From the NCBI RefSeq assembly GCF_011405515.1, contig NZ_AP022671.1:4331501-4395500 (forward strand): 64,000 nucleotides of DNA, read 5' to 3'. Numbering within the stretch: position 1 is the first letter of the stretch; each line of letters opens with the position of its first letter. Shown here piece after piece: positions 17,957 through 26,741 of this stretch. Below the pieces are notes generated by a model. It did no database searches and was not told the DNA's origin. It was given only the letters and a program-made list of their open reading frames with translations. This stretch comes from Nitrospira sp. KM1 (GTDB lineage: Bacteria > Nitrospirota > Nitrospiria > Nitrospirales > Nitrospiraceae). The position numbers were made by a program, and so were the translations under genes.

Positions 17957-18232
17957 ATGCTGAGCGAAGACAAAACGACCCACCTCTCGCATGTGATTCT
18001 CAAGGCCGTCAAGAGTTCGTCGCATGTGGCGGTCAAAACCGATGATAGCCGGGTCTTGAAAGACATCAAACGTGTGTTGACTGTGGAATTGGCGCAGGAA
18101 GCTGAGATCGACAGGAAGACTCGCGCCAAGCTCGCTTCGTATTCGAGAGGGATCGTGGAAGGCAGTCAGGAATGGGACGTACTCTACCGCAAGACATTCG
18201 AGGAAGAGACGCGAAAGCAGGTAAAGGGATAA
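17957..18232 (+). CDS. DUF507 family protein (second copy)
   Basis: 91 residues, a diverged partner of the preceding gene (MLSEDKTTHLSHVILKAVK, then LKDIKRVLTVELAQEAEID). ATG 17957 is preceded by GGGAG at 17945-17949; a frame extension to 17933 has no such site. The pair probably forms a heteromer. Function unknown. Confidence 0.8.
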   Translation: MLSEDKTTHLSHVILKAVKSSSHVAVKTDDSRVLKDIKRVLTVELAQEAEIDRKTRAKLASYSRGIVEGSQEWDVLYRKTFEEETRKQVKG

Positions 18233-18233
18233 C

Positions 18234-18695
18234 ATGCTTATGAAGCCGATTTGCACAGGTAGAACCGCTGTATCGATCATTCTCGTCGTCATGATGATGG
18301 GAGGATCGCTCGCTTGTGCGAAGAAGGTCAAACCGCTCGTGCCTCTCACCCTCGAGTCCCGTGTTCCGCCTCAGGCGGTAACCCTGACGGAACAAGGGAC
18401 TCAAGCGTTTCAAGGGAAACAGTTTGAAGAAGCCAAAGGGTACTTTTACCAGGCTGTGACGGCGGCACCAGAGTCCGGGCAGGCCCATTATAACTATGCG
18501 CTCGCGCTCAATGCGTTGGGCGACACGGAGCAGGCGAGACAGCAATTCATCGAAGCGGCGAATCTGGCTCCTGGAGACAAAGTCATCTGGGACTCTCCGG
18601 CGTTACGGCAATACGGCAACCCGCAATCGCCGAAGGCCTTCAAGGAACACCCCACGACCAATAGTCGGCCGACATTTGGCGGCGGGCCCCGGTAG
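18234..18695 (+). CDS. TPR-containing lipoprotein
   Basis: 153 residues. The signal peptide ends in a lipobox (GGSLAC at about 23-28), so the mature protein is lipid-anchored at Cys28 or so. Two TPR units follow (LTEQGTQAFQGKQFEEAKGY and AHYNYALALNALGDTEQARQ), with a low-complexity C-terminal tail. ATG 18234 has AAGGG 6 bases upstream and lies one base after the DUF507 stop. Likely a protein-protein scaffold in the envelope. Confidence 0.8.
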   Translation: MLMKPICTGRTAVSIILVVMMMGGSLACAKKVKPLVPLTLESRVPPQAVTLTEQGTQAFQGKQFEEAKGYFYQAVTAAPESGQAHYNYALALNALGDTEQARQQFIEAANLAPGDKVIWDSPALRQYGNPQSPKAFKEHPTTNSRPTFGGGPR

Positions 18696-18725
18696 AAATT
18701 TCGATTAGTCGAGGAGGATGAACGA

Positions 18726-19193
18726 ATGGCAAAATCCTTAGATGTCGGAGACAAGGCGCCCGAATTGTCACTCCCGGATCAACACGGCAAAACGGTCACG
18801 CTGAGCAGTTTCAAAGGCAAGCAGGTGGTGCTCTATTTTTATCCGAAGGACGATACCCCCGGCTGCACGAAAGAATCCTGCGATTTTCGGGATGTCGAGT
18901 CACAGATTATGCGTGCGGGTGGCGTGATTCTCGGGGTCAGTCTCGATAACAAGGAATCGCACCAGAAGTTTGTCAAGAAGTACGGATTGCCGTTTGCACT
19001 CCTCAGCGATGAGGATGCGTCAATCTCCAAGGCCTATGGGGTTTATAAGGAAAAAAACATGTATGGCAAGAAGTATTGGGGGATTGAACGGAGTACGTTT
19101 GTCATCGACTCCGCGGGAAAGCTGAAAGCGGTCTTTCGCAAGGTCAGTGTAGACGGACATGCGGACGCCGTCTTAACCGCCCTGAAATCCTAG
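18726..19193 (+). CDS. bcp: Thioredoxin-dependent peroxiredoxin (Bcp/PrxQ)
   Basis: 155 residues, the usual length. The peroxidatic and resolving Cys lie in DDTPGCTKESCDFRD, five residues apart, as in alpha-helical two-Cys PrxQ enzymes. It reduces hydrogen peroxide and organic hydroperoxides with electrons from thioredoxin. GVSLDNKESHQKF and RSTFVIDSAGKLKAVFRKV are typical of the family. AGGAGG stands 8 bases before ATG 18726. The gene is 30 bases after the TPR lipoprotein. Confidence 0.95.
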   Translation: MAKSLDVGDKAPELSLPDQHGKTVTLSSFKGKQVVLYFYPKDDTPGCTKESCDFRDVESQIMRAGGVILGVSLDNKESHQKFVKKYGLPFALLSDEDASISKAYGVYKEKNMYGKKYWGIERSTFVIDSAGKLKAVFRKVSVDGHADAVLTALKS

Positions 19194-19210
19194 GAAGGCA
19201 TTTAGGGCAG

Positions 19211-20044
19211 ATGCGGTGTTTCCTGTCCTTTTGTGCGTCCACCTCGTTGATCCTCATCACGCTTAACGGCCTGCTTGGAGCCCTGCCTCTGGCCGGCGCC
19301 GAACCGAAAGTTCCCGCGCAGCTTCATGTCCGTGATGCTCTGACATCCCCCGGCCGACCGGTCGTGATCGAAGCAGCCCTGGCCGTTGAGACTTCCGGAA
19401 CGGAACACCCCGCTGCCGGAGAAGTCCTTGAATTGATTCAGGAGGGCAGGCCTCTCGCCAGCGCGCAGACGGATTCCGCTGGCCGGGCGGTGTTCCAATA
19501 CACGCCGAAGGTCCGCGGCTCGGTGTCATTGCTGGTACGGACCTCCGAAACCTCGCGATTATCGGCAGAGGCCGCCACGACCGTTGCCGCTTGGGAGCAC
19601 CGTGCTCCACTGCTTGCAGTGGAGTGGTCGGCGATGATTGCCGATCCTGCAGAACAAACTCCGTTCCCGGTTGCCGCGGACGAACTCGGGAAACTGTCTC
19701 AGTTCTATTTCAACCTCATCTATGTCGTGACCGAGCAGGAGGCCGCTGGAATGCCGTTTACGGCCGATTCGCGTGCTAGACGATGGTTGGCCTCACACAA
19801 GTTTCCGGCTGGGTACGTACTGGTTCTGCCGCCGATAGACACAGCGCTGGGGACCAAGATCGATGAACTCCGGTCGGAAGGATGGACGACTCTGAAGATT
19901 GGGATCGGACGTAGCAGAAAGTTTGCCGAAGCGTTTCTTCAGCGTCGGCTGGAAGCGGTCATGGTGCCGGAACCTCCGCCGGGAGAAGCGCCGAAGAAAG
20001 CGAAGGTGGCAAAGGAGTGGATTGATGTGAGGAAGAAACTCTAG
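19211..20044 (+). CDS. Exported protein with Ig-like region, function unknown
   Basis: 277 residues with a signal peptide (MRCFLSFCASTSLILITLNG, cleavage near LAGAEP). Residues about 35-125 have the beta-strand pattern of an Ig/carboxypeptidase-regulatory-like domain (GEVLELIQEGRPLASAQTDS). The C-terminal half (FPAGYVLVLPPIDTALGTKI, then GWTTLKIGIGRSRKFAEAFL) resembles an alpha/beta domain of the kind seen in haloacid-dehalogenase-like proteins, but no catalytic Asp motif is evident. 17 bases after bcp on the same strand. Confidence 0.6.
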   Translation: MRCFLSFCASTSLILITLNGLLGALPLAGAEPKVPAQLHVRDALTSPGRPVVIEAALAVETSGTEHPAAGEVLELIQEGRPLASAQTDSAGRAVFQYTPKVRGSVSLLVRTSETSRLSAEAATTVAAWEHRAPLLAVEWSAMIADPAEQTPFPVAADELGKLSQFYFNLIYVVTEQEAAGMPFTADSRARRWLASHKFPAGYVLVLPPIDTALGTKIDELRSEGWTTLKIGIGRSRKFAEAFLQRRLEAVMVPEPPPGEAPKKAKVAKEWIDVRKKL

Positions 20045-20062
20045 CGAACGCCGGACCTTCCG

Positions 20063-20608
20063 TTACCATTTTCCCAGCCAATGACGGCATCCGGCATAGT
20101 AGGCGAACACGGCGATTCCCAAAATGACTACAGCGTGTACGATGTGTTGAGTTTGGATATCGGGTGCAATCCACCGACTGATGAACAAGAGCCCTGCGGC
20201 GACGACGGTGACGGCCAAGGTGGTGCGTTTCGGACAGGGGCGGAGACGGCGGCCTTCATATGCCAGAATGATCCATACGACCATCCATCCGAGCGCTCCG
20301 ATGATCAGAGCGCCAATCATATCCGTCATGCTCAATAACAGACTGTCGACGATCAGGTCGAACGGCTTACGCGTGGTCAGTTCGGGTCCGATCCGCATCC
20401 ACTCACCGAAAGTCAGAAGAGCCAATACGACGATGATGCCGACGGCGAAGGCCTCCTTCGACATCCCGTAGTCGCGGTCGGACTCCGCATGGCGGTGGCT
20501 GAAAGAGCTGGGGAGAGACGTCCGCTTGTGCAGCAGATCATACCCGCATTCGCAGACAAGGCAGGTATCCGGATTCGTGGCTAAACAGCGTGGGCATTCC
20601 ATAGTCAT
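20063..20608 (-). CDS. Zinc-ribbon membrane protein
   Basis: 181 residues. The N-terminus carries a four-cysteine zinc ribbon (MECPRCLATNPDTCLVCECG). After a polar linker come about four transmembrane helices (AFAVGIIVVLALLTF, MIGALIIGALGWMVVWIILA, TLAVTVVAAGLLFIS, IVHAVVILGIAVFAYYAG). A similar layout, zinc ribbon followed by helices, occurs at 35012. Function unknown; convergent with the preceding gene (18 bases apart). Confidence 0.65.
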   Translation of the reverse strand: MTMECPRCLATNPDTCLVCECGYDLLHKRTSLPSSFSHRHAESDRDYGMSKEAFAVGIIVVLALLTFGEWMRIGPELTTRKPFDLIVDSLLLSMTDMIGALIIGALGWMVVWIILAYEGRRLRPCPKRTTLAVTVVAAGLLFISRWIAPDIQTQHIVHAVVILGIAVFAYYAGCRHWLGKW

Positions 20609-20700
20609 CGCAACCGTTATCGCCTTCTATACTGTTCCCAAACCAATTATACCGCGGCGCCATCCCTCATGAGCGTCCGCTTTGTCCCAGGAGAATGGTC

Positions 20701-21099
20701 ATGCATGGACGATCGTCAGCATCTCAGTTCCTTTTCCTCGGATGCCTCTTCGCGGCCGGCGCCGTGGGGGCCGGGGCATTCGGCGCGCATTCCCTCAAGC
20801 ATGTGCTCGATGCGTCCATGCTGACCGTCTTTGAAACAGCCGTCCGGTATCAAATGTATCATGCTCTCGCGCTTTGCATTGTGTCTTGGGCGATGGACCG
20901 GTATGCAGACCCCCGACTTTCTTCAGTGGGATGGTTGTTTACCGCCGGGATTATCGGCTTTTCTGGAAGCCTTTACGCGGTTTCGCTGTTGGAAATCCGT
21001 TGGTTGGGGGCGGTCACCCCTCTGGGGGGCGTCGCTTTTATCACAGGCTGGATCCTGCTGGCGTGGCGGGTAAGACAACCCAGAGGCAATATGCAGTAA
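20701..21099 (+). CDS. DUF423 family small membrane protein
   Basis: 132 residues, four transmembrane helices. The family pattern FLFLGCLFAAGAVGAGAFGA followed by ETAVRYQMYHALAL and FSGSLYAVSLL matches the YgdD/TMEM256 (DUF423) family. ATG 20701 is preferred because AGGAGA (20689-20694) is 6 bases upstream; ATG 20695 would directly abut it. No biochemical role is established. Confidence 0.85.
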   Translation: MHGRSSASQFLFLGCLFAAGAVGAGAFGAHSLKHVLDASMLTVFETAVRYQMYHALALCIVSWAMDRYADPRLSSVGWLFTAGIIGFSGSLYAVSLLEIRWLGAVTPLGGVAFITGWILLAWRVRQPRGNMQ

Positions 21100-21120
21100 A
21101 CGTCTGAGAACTGCGCGGTC

Positions 21121-22035
21121 TCACGAGGCGCACTTTCCCGTCCGCTTTCCGCTGACGGAACCCCACCCGCCTTGGGAGTTGACGAACGTCCCTTCAAGCC
21201 GTTGAGCCTCTTTGGTGAACAAGAGGCTATCCTCTTGAGTCCTTCCCCCGGACTCCCAGCGGAGGTAGACGGTATCACCCAGAACGATGGCTTCGGCAAG
21301 ACCGGGTATCTTGTCTGCCTGTCGGCCGGGTGGGGAGAATTCCAAGGAAAGCTTTTGTTCCTGATGATGCTGCTGATGGTTGTGAACCACCCAATGCCAC
21401 GTGCCGCAGAGACGTGCCTGACCCCGCAAGCTACGTATGCGATCTCTCCAGGAATTCAGTCTGAACCATTCGGTCATTGCGAGTTGGCTGGCCTCGGTCA
21501 TGGACCGACCTGCCAGGAGAGCGATGCCGATTGAGTCGGTGGCAGCTGGAACTGAAAGATCAGTTCCTGAAGGGGAAGTGTGGAGAAGCGTGCTGAAGGA
21601 TGGTAGCGAACCCAGCGAATTCAGCCATGTGGAGCGCGATGGAGCAATCTGAGGCAGGGAAAGACGGTGCTCCGCATGGGTCTCGGCGGCCGTCACAACA
21701 GAATCCGAAAGGTCCCATACGACGAGTGCCGCTGCGAGCCGCTGCGCCGACAGGTTGATTTCAGATACCATGAGTTCTTTTGAGAGCTTCGGGGGCAAAC
21801 CTTTGGCGCTGATGGTGCCGGCGGCATCCTTCAAGCCAAGCGACGGGCCCAGAAAATCGATAAAGAGCTTCAATGCGGATTCGTCGGACTCGACATCGCG
21901 AAGGCGGTCTCTGTTTGCCTGGATGACAGCCTGCCAGTCGGGGAGATCGTCGCTTGCACGGACTTCAATGGGCACTTTCGCGACCAGCAGGACAACAAGA
22001 ATCGATAGGCTTATGCGGATGAACATGGCCGGCAT
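21121..22035 (-). CDS. Exported protein of unknown function
   Basis: 304 residues. The chosen start (MPAMFIRISLSILVVLLVAK) gives a standard signal peptide with cleavage near VRAS; an in-frame ATG at 22107 adds 24 polar residues. The middle is helical; the last 90 residues (LCGTWHWVVHNHQQHHQEQK, then GDTVYLRWESGG and RLEGTFVNSQGGWGSVSGKR) form repeated strands like a small beta-barrel. No family recognised. It follows the dienelactone hydrolase-like gene on the same strand by 13-85 bases depending on the start. Confidence 0.55.
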   Translation of the reverse strand: MPAMFIRISLSILVVLLVAKVPIEVRASDDLPDWQAVIQANRDRLRDVESDESALKLFIDFLGPSLGLKDAAGTISAKGLPPKLSKELMVSEINLSAQRLAAALVVWDLSDSVVTAAETHAEHRLSLPQIAPSRSTWLNSLGSLPSFSTLLHTSPSGTDLSVPAATDSIGIALLAGRSMTEASQLAMTEWFRLNSWRDRIRSLRGQARLCGTWHWVVHNHQQHHQEQKLSLEFSPPGRQADKIPGLAEAIVLGDTVYLRWESGGRTQEDSLLFTKEAQRLEGTFVNSQGGWGSVSGKRTGKCAS

Positions 22036-22120
22036 GCGGCTGACCTTGCCAAGATGAAAGGTGGAGGAAGGGATCGAGCGATCCTCGTGAATCGACGGTT
22101 GTTGCACGATAAAAAGCGCG

Positions 22121-22921
22121 CTATGCCACCTGAAGGCATGATTTTAAGAACGCCGCGGTGGCATTCCAGGCCTGGGTGTGAGTATCCTCGCGGTAGCCGT
22201 CGGGACGGAGCTCGTTGCTGAACGCATGCGGGGCATCCGGGTAAGTTAGGATCTCGACACGTTTGTCATAGTCGGCTGCGGCCTTACGGAGTCGGTCAAC
22301 GTCGTCCGGAGCGACCCATGTATCGCGACCAGGCTGGTGGTATAGGACCGGGCAATACAAGTCCTTCAACAGGCTGTCAGGCTGAACCATTCGTCCATAG
22401 TATGAGACAGCCGCCCGTAGACGCTTGCGTTGGCAGGCGAATCGCAGGGCGAAACTACCGCCCATCCCGAACCCCACAACCCCATGGATATTCCGTTTGA
22501 CGTGCTCTTTCGTGTTGAAATATTCACAACAGGAATTGATGTCTTGAATAACCAGCGATTCGGTGAGTTTATTCATCAGGGCTTCCGCCACTTCGCCGTT
22601 GGCCGTCACCATTCCCCCGAGTCGCGCATAAAGATTGGGAATGATCACATTGTAGCCCTCACAGGCCAGTCTGGATCCGAGATCCTTGATCTGTGAATTC
22701 AGCCCCCACCATTCGTGCAACAGGACGATTCCCGGGAAGACGCCCGGAACCTGCGGCCAGAATTGAATACATTCAACCTGCACATGTTTGGTCACCCTAG
22801 TCCGGATGTATGGATCAACGGCCGCGTCGGTCGCCGTTGGAATAGCCGCCCCGCTTGGAAAGCGGCACGTTCCAGTTCCGATCTGTTCTGGGGTGAAGGG
22901 GGCGGTAGTGGAAGTTGCCAC
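22121..22921 (-). CDS. Dienelactone hydrolase-like protein lacking the usual nucleophile
   Basis: 266 residues of the DLH alpha/beta-hydrolase family. The oxyanion-side motif LLHEWWGLN, the acid in HQPGRDTWV and the base in YPDAPHAFSN are present. The nucleophile elbow reads VVGFGMGGSFAL, where family members have GxCxGG or GxSxGG, so the catalytic Cys/Ser is replaced by Gly (codon GGG). There is no signal peptide, so it is probably cytosolic. It may be a non-catalytic binding protein. Divergent from the oxidoreductase gene at 23077. Confidence 0.8.
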   Translation of the reverse strand: MATSTTAPFTPEQIGTGTCRFPSGAAIPTATDAAVDPYIRTRVTKHVQVECIQFWPQVPGVFPGIVLLHEWWGLNSQIKDLGSRLACEGYNVIIPNLYARLGGMVTANGEVAEALMNKLTESLVIQDINSCCEYFNTKEHVKRNIHGVVGFGMGGSFALRFACQRKRLRAAVSYYGRMVQPDSLLKDLYCPVLYHQPGRDTWVAPDDVDRLRKAAADYDKRVEILTYPDAPHAFSNELRPDGYREDTHTQAWNATAAFLKSCLQVA

Positions 22922-23076
22922 GGCGTCAAAGCTCCTTATCGAACATGCAGGAAAAATATTATGTTAATTGTCTCAAGATACTATAGGGAGCGGTTCGACG
23001 GATTGTCAATCGCAGCGCACTCGGATTACAGATAGGAGATTTGGATGCTCACAAGAAGAGCAAGTGGGAGGAAATC

Positions 23077-24063
23077 ATGATCGTGTTGCCGAAAGGACCG
23101 ATCGGTGTCGGTCTCGTCGGGGTCGGGAGACACGGAAGCCGGTATGCACGATATTTGGCCAAGGATGTGCCGGGCGCCGTTCTTGCTGCGATTTGTCGTA
23201 AGCGAGTGGAAGAACAACTTCCCTTCGATAACGTTTCCGTATACGGGGATTTCCGTGATCTGATCGCTGATCCGCGTGTTCACGCCGTCGTCGTGGTGAC
23301 CTCACCGCTATTGTGTCATGACATTTGCCTCGAGGCAGTGCGAGCGGGAAAGCCGGTTTTGGTTGAAAAACCGTTGGCGTTCAACGGTGCCCAGGCCAGA
23401 TCGATGGTCGCTGAAGCGGACCGGGCCTCGGTTCCTCTCATGACCGCGCAGACCATGCGGTTCGATCCGACCATTCTCAAACTGAAAGAACAGCTCGGGC
23501 TAATCGGTCGCCTTCAGACTGTAACATTACGAAGCCACATCGAAACCAAGGCCAATGTGCTGAGCGATCATGGAACTCCTGTAAGCCTGGGAGCCCTGTT
23601 GGAACTCGGGATCCATATGTTGGATCTTGTACGCTTCGCCACCGGCGAAGAAGTCGCTCGGGTGCAAGCGGTGCTTGTTCCGCCTGCTGATGAGGGGCCG
23701 GAACAGGCAGTTCAGGCGCGAATGCTGACGGCTGAGGGTATCGAATGTCTCTTGGACGTGGCGCGGGTAGAGGGACGACGACAGGGGTGGAGTGAGTGGG
23801 TAGGCAGCGAGGGGATGCTACGGGCTGACTGGTGCTGCCGAACCGTTAGGTATACCGATCGTCACGGTGAATCAACTGAATGGATCGTCGAGCCTGAACC
23901 TACGGTGCTTGCCGTTCTCATGGCATTCATCCGCGCCATTCGAGACGGAGTTCCACCGCCGATTACCGGCGCAGATGGATGCCGTGCGGTCGAATTGGCG
24001 GATGCCTGTTATCGATCATCCGAAACGGGCGGAGCCTGGATGGACGTGGCTTCCCTCGATTAA
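23077..24063 (+). CDS. Gfo/Idh/MocA family NAD(P)-dependent oxidoreductase
   Basis: 328 residues. An N-terminal Rossmann fold (IGVGLVGVGRHGSRYARYL with GxGxxG) is followed by the family hallmark EKPLAF and a C-terminal substrate domain (LELGIHMLDLVRF contains the conserved His). The family oxidises or reduces sugars, inositols and related compounds; the substrate is not evident. ATG 23077 has GGAGG 6 bases upstream; a TTG at 23041 would add 12 residues. Its end overlaps the convergent RAM-domain gene by 4 bases. Confidence 0.88.
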   Translation: MIVLPKGPIGVGLVGVGRHGSRYARYLAKDVPGAVLAAICRKRVEEQLPFDNVSVYGDFRDLIADPRVHAVVVVTSPLLCHDICLEAVRAGKPVLVEKPLAFNGAQARSMVAEADRASVPLMTAQTMRFDPTILKLKEQLGLIGRLQTVTLRSHIETKANVLSDHGTPVSLGALLELGIHMLDLVRFATGEEVARVQAVLVPPADEGPEQAVQARMLTAEGIECLLDVARVEGRRQGWSEWVGSEGMLRADWCCRTVRYTDRHGESTEWIVEPEPTVLAVLMAFIRAIRDGVPPPITGADGCRAVELADACYRSSETGGAWMDVASLD

Positions 24064-24296
24064 CTGTCCGCCACGATGTGGGTATCGGTTTCCTCGACGC
24101 CTTCGATCTGATGAATTTTAGTGATGACGACGTCCGACAGCGCACGTTCATCATTGACACTGATGAACAGAAAGATATCCGGTTGACCGAAACAGGAGTG
24201 GGCTTGTTCAACTCCCGTGAGCTTCCGAAGAGATTGCAAGACGTCTTTTGTCCGTCCCGCCTTGACCTTGATCAGAATATAGGCCTTGGTCGCCAT
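24060..24296 (-). CDS. Stand-alone Lrp/AsnC ligand-binding (RAM) domain protein
   Basis: 78 residues, equal to one RAM domain (beta-alpha-beta-beta-alpha-beta: AYILIKVKAGRTKDVLQSL, DIFLFISVNDERAL, VEETDTHIVADS), with no DNA-binding helix-turn-helix. Stand-alone versions form oligomers that bind amino acids and may modulate other regulators. AAGGAG lies 8 bases before ATG 24296. Its first 89 bases overlap, in another frame, the end of the upstream exported-protein gene. Confidence 0.85.
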   Translation of the reverse strand: MATKAYILIKVKAGRTKDVLQSLRKLTGVEQAHSCFGQPDIFLFISVNDERALSDVVITKIHQIEGVEETDTHIVADS

Positions 24297-24855
24297 GAGG
24301 TCGCTCCTTTCTATGGGGTCCTCCGCTGCCCGGCATTTCCCGTCGCCGCTGGGTAAACACCCGGTGAATGTCCTGCCCGCGTTGATGAAAGCTGGCTTGC
24401 GCGCTATCGAACAGCTTCAGTAAATACTCGAAGTCACGAATGTGCATGTTGAACGATGAAAAGGCCTCATCCAGACGAAATCGTTCATTTCCCGGGAGAG
24501 TCCCATAATACGAACTCATGGCCTCCAGCGTTTGTGATGACCAGCCATACCGCCTCAGATCGTCGATCTGTTGTTGATCGATCCCTTCCTTGGTGAGGGC
24601 GTGATCGAGAAACTCGGATACCGCTCGGTCGGAGCTCTTCATAAAGACGGACTGAAATTGAATGACCACCTGGATGACGCGATTCGCCTCTGGAGTGCCT
24701 TCAGGCGGAAGGACATCGGCATCTTGAAGTGTGGCGAGCAGGGCCATGGAAGCACCAACCGCAGTGCTCGGGGTGCGACCGGGCATTTGACCCTGGGCAG
24801 GACCCGTGAGAAACCCTGCGCAGATGGCGATCGTCAGAATAGAAAGAACCTGCAT
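24208..24855 (-). CDS. Exported protein of unknown function, overlapping the RAM gene
   Basis: 215 residues. Start ATG 24855 gives a signal peptide (MQVLSILTIAICAGFLTGPA); a longer frame to 24930 adds 25 residues without support. The mature part is mostly helical (ANRVIQVVIQFQSVFMKS, then DDLRRYGWSSQTLEAMSSYY). The last 45 residues are basic and low in complexity (HRKERPHGDQGLYSDQGQ) and come from the stretch also read as the RAM gene, so this tail may be run-on translation after loss of an older stop. Function unknown. Confidence 0.55.
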   Translation of the reverse strand: MQVLSILTIAICAGFLTGPAQGQMPGRTPSTAVGASMALLATLQDADVLPPEGTPEANRVIQVVIQFQSVFMKSSDRAVSEFLDHALTKEGIDQQQIDDLRRYGWSSQTLEAMSSYYGTLPGNERFRLDEAFSSFNMHIRDFEYLLKLFDSAQASFHQRGQDIHRVFTQRRREMPGSGGPHRKERPHGDQGLYSDQGQGGTDKRRLAISSEAHGS

Positions 24856-25019
24856 GGACGAATTATACAGAAGGTCGAAAACAGGAGCCACCCAGGAGTC
24901 TGTGCACGCAATCTGTATGAATGGAACCATTGAATTGATGCGCCGCCAAGGAAATTCTTGAAGCAGTTAGGAAGCCTTCTTATAATTCGATACCTCAACA
25001 TTACTCATAGGAGCCTTTC

Positions 25020-26478
25020 ATGCTTGCCAAGGTCGTGAGCGTGGCGTTGGCCGGACTCGATGCGAATCTGATCGAGGTCGAGGTGGACATTGCTGGCGGA
25101 CTTCCTCAATTTTCCGTCGTCGGGCTTCCTGACGCGACGGTGCGAGAGAGCCGTGACCGAGTCCGATCGGCTCTCAAAAACACAGGCTTTCATTTTCCAG
25201 CCAAACGAATCACGGTCAATCTCGCCCCTGCGGACGTAAAGAAGGAAGGAGCGGGACTCGATCTGGCAATAGCCATAGGCATCCTCATAGCCGAAGATGT
25301 CGTCCCCCAGGAAGGTTTGTCCGGACGTGCCTTGGTAGGAGAATTATCACTTGACGGTCATATCAAATCGATTCCCGGAGCGCTGTCGATTGGGATGGCG
25401 TGCAGGAACGGCTACGGAGTTATTATGCCGGCCTGTAATGCGAAGGAGGCGGCGATCGTCGGTGACGTTGCCGTGTATCCGGTGCATACGCTGCCGGAGG
25501 TTGTAGCGTTTCTCAGAGGAACGAAGGGGATCAGCCCCATGGAATGCGACCGCAGCCAGTTCTTTTCGATGCGTCCGGTGGAGGAAGACGATTATGGCGA
25601 TGTTCGGGGGCAGGATCAGGCCAAACGGGCGTTGGAAGTTGCCGCAGCGGGCGGTCACAATGTTCTGATGGTAGGGCCTCCCGGCTCCGGGAAAACGATG
25701 CTGGCCAAGCGGCTTCCGACTATCTTGCCACTGTCCGCTTCTCACCGTCCGGCCGTTTCGCGCGCCTCACCATAGCATTTCCGATGCTGGGCTCATCGGC
25801 GGCGGAGCGGTTCCGCGGCCCGGCGAAGTCTCTCTCGCCCACAACGGGATTTTGTTTCTGGATGAATCTCCTGAATTCCGCCGTCCTGTTCTGGACGGTC
25901 TCAGACAGCCGTTGGAAGATGGATATGTCGTGTTGACCAGGGTCAGCGCCTCACTGCGTTATCCCGCCCGGTTCATGTTGATTGCTGCCATGAATCCCTG
26001 CCCATGCGGATTTTATGGCAGCCGTTCGCACGAATGCACGTGTACGCCTCACCAGGTCAGACGGTATCGAGCTCGGCTGTCCGGGCCGTTACAGGATCGT
26101 CTGGACATCCATGTCGAGGTTCCTGCCGTGTCGGTCCAAGAACTCCAAGGGCAGGAGGCGGCAGCCGAAACGTCCGCCGTGATCCTCTCTCGTGTCGTGG
26201 AGGCCAGACGGCGTCAGGTGGATCGATATGCGAAAGACGGCATCCATACGAATGCCCAGTTGAAGCCGCGGCTGCTGAAGCGGTATTGTGGCCTGGACAA
26301 GCCTGCGCTGGACCTCCTGCAACAGGCAATGGTCAAACTCGGTCTCTCAGCCCGCGCTCACGGACGCATATTGCGGGTGGCACGGACGATCGCCGATCTT
26401 GCGGGTGCGGAGCGCATTCATGCGATTCACGTTGCAGAAGCGATTCAGTATCGCAGTTTGGACCGGCGCCTGGAGTGA
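25020..26478 (+). pseudogene. comM: comM/yifB-like Mg-chelatase-family ATPase gene, broken by an internal deletion
   Basis: The frame starting at 25020 encodes the ComM N-terminal domain (MLAKVVSVALAGLDANLIEV) and Walker A (GPPGSGKTMLAKRLPTILP), then terminates at 25775. The rest of ComM, from RPFRAPHHSISDAGLIGGG near 25750 through LFLDESPEFRRPVLDGLRQP to the end at 26478, is in the next frame. Intact relatives have about 25-30 residues between TILP and RPFR (the VHSVAGL-like region); here about 20 bases remain. An internal deletion of roughly 70-80 bases that is not a multiple of three fits. ComM is a hexameric helicase for branch migration in natural transformation. A sequencing or assembly error is less likely, since bases are missing as well as shifted, but cannot be excluded. 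Confidence 0.85.
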
Positions 26479-26490
26479 GAAGAAGGCGAC

Positions 26491-26706
26491 ATGATGCCGA
26501 CCGTCAAGGTGTTCATCTGGTGGTTTATCGTTGGTGCGACGATGGCCTTGGCGGTGATCATGCTCCAAGGCGGTATTCGTGAAGTGATGCAGGCGCAAGG
26601 GTCTGTCTGGGAATTGAAGCTGGTGGAATTGCTGACGACGATTATGGGCGGAGGGTTGTTGGGCGGCTGCATTGCGCTCATTCTCGACCGCATCAAGAAA
26701 TCCTGA
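26491..26706 (+). CDS. Small two-helix membrane protein
   Basis: 71 residues with two hydrophobic helices (VFIWWFIVGATMALAVIML and MGGGLLGGCIALILDRIKKS). GAAGG is 4 bases before the start. The helix pair resembles many small inner-membrane proteins; no family recognised. It starts 12 bases after the broken comM gene. Confidence 0.6.
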   Translation: MMPTVKVFIWWFIVGATMALAVIMLQGGIREVMQAQGSVWELKLVELLTTIMGGGLLGGCIALILDRIKKS

Positions 26707-26741
26707 CAGGTATTCGTCATTATCGAGAACGAGGAGCAATC

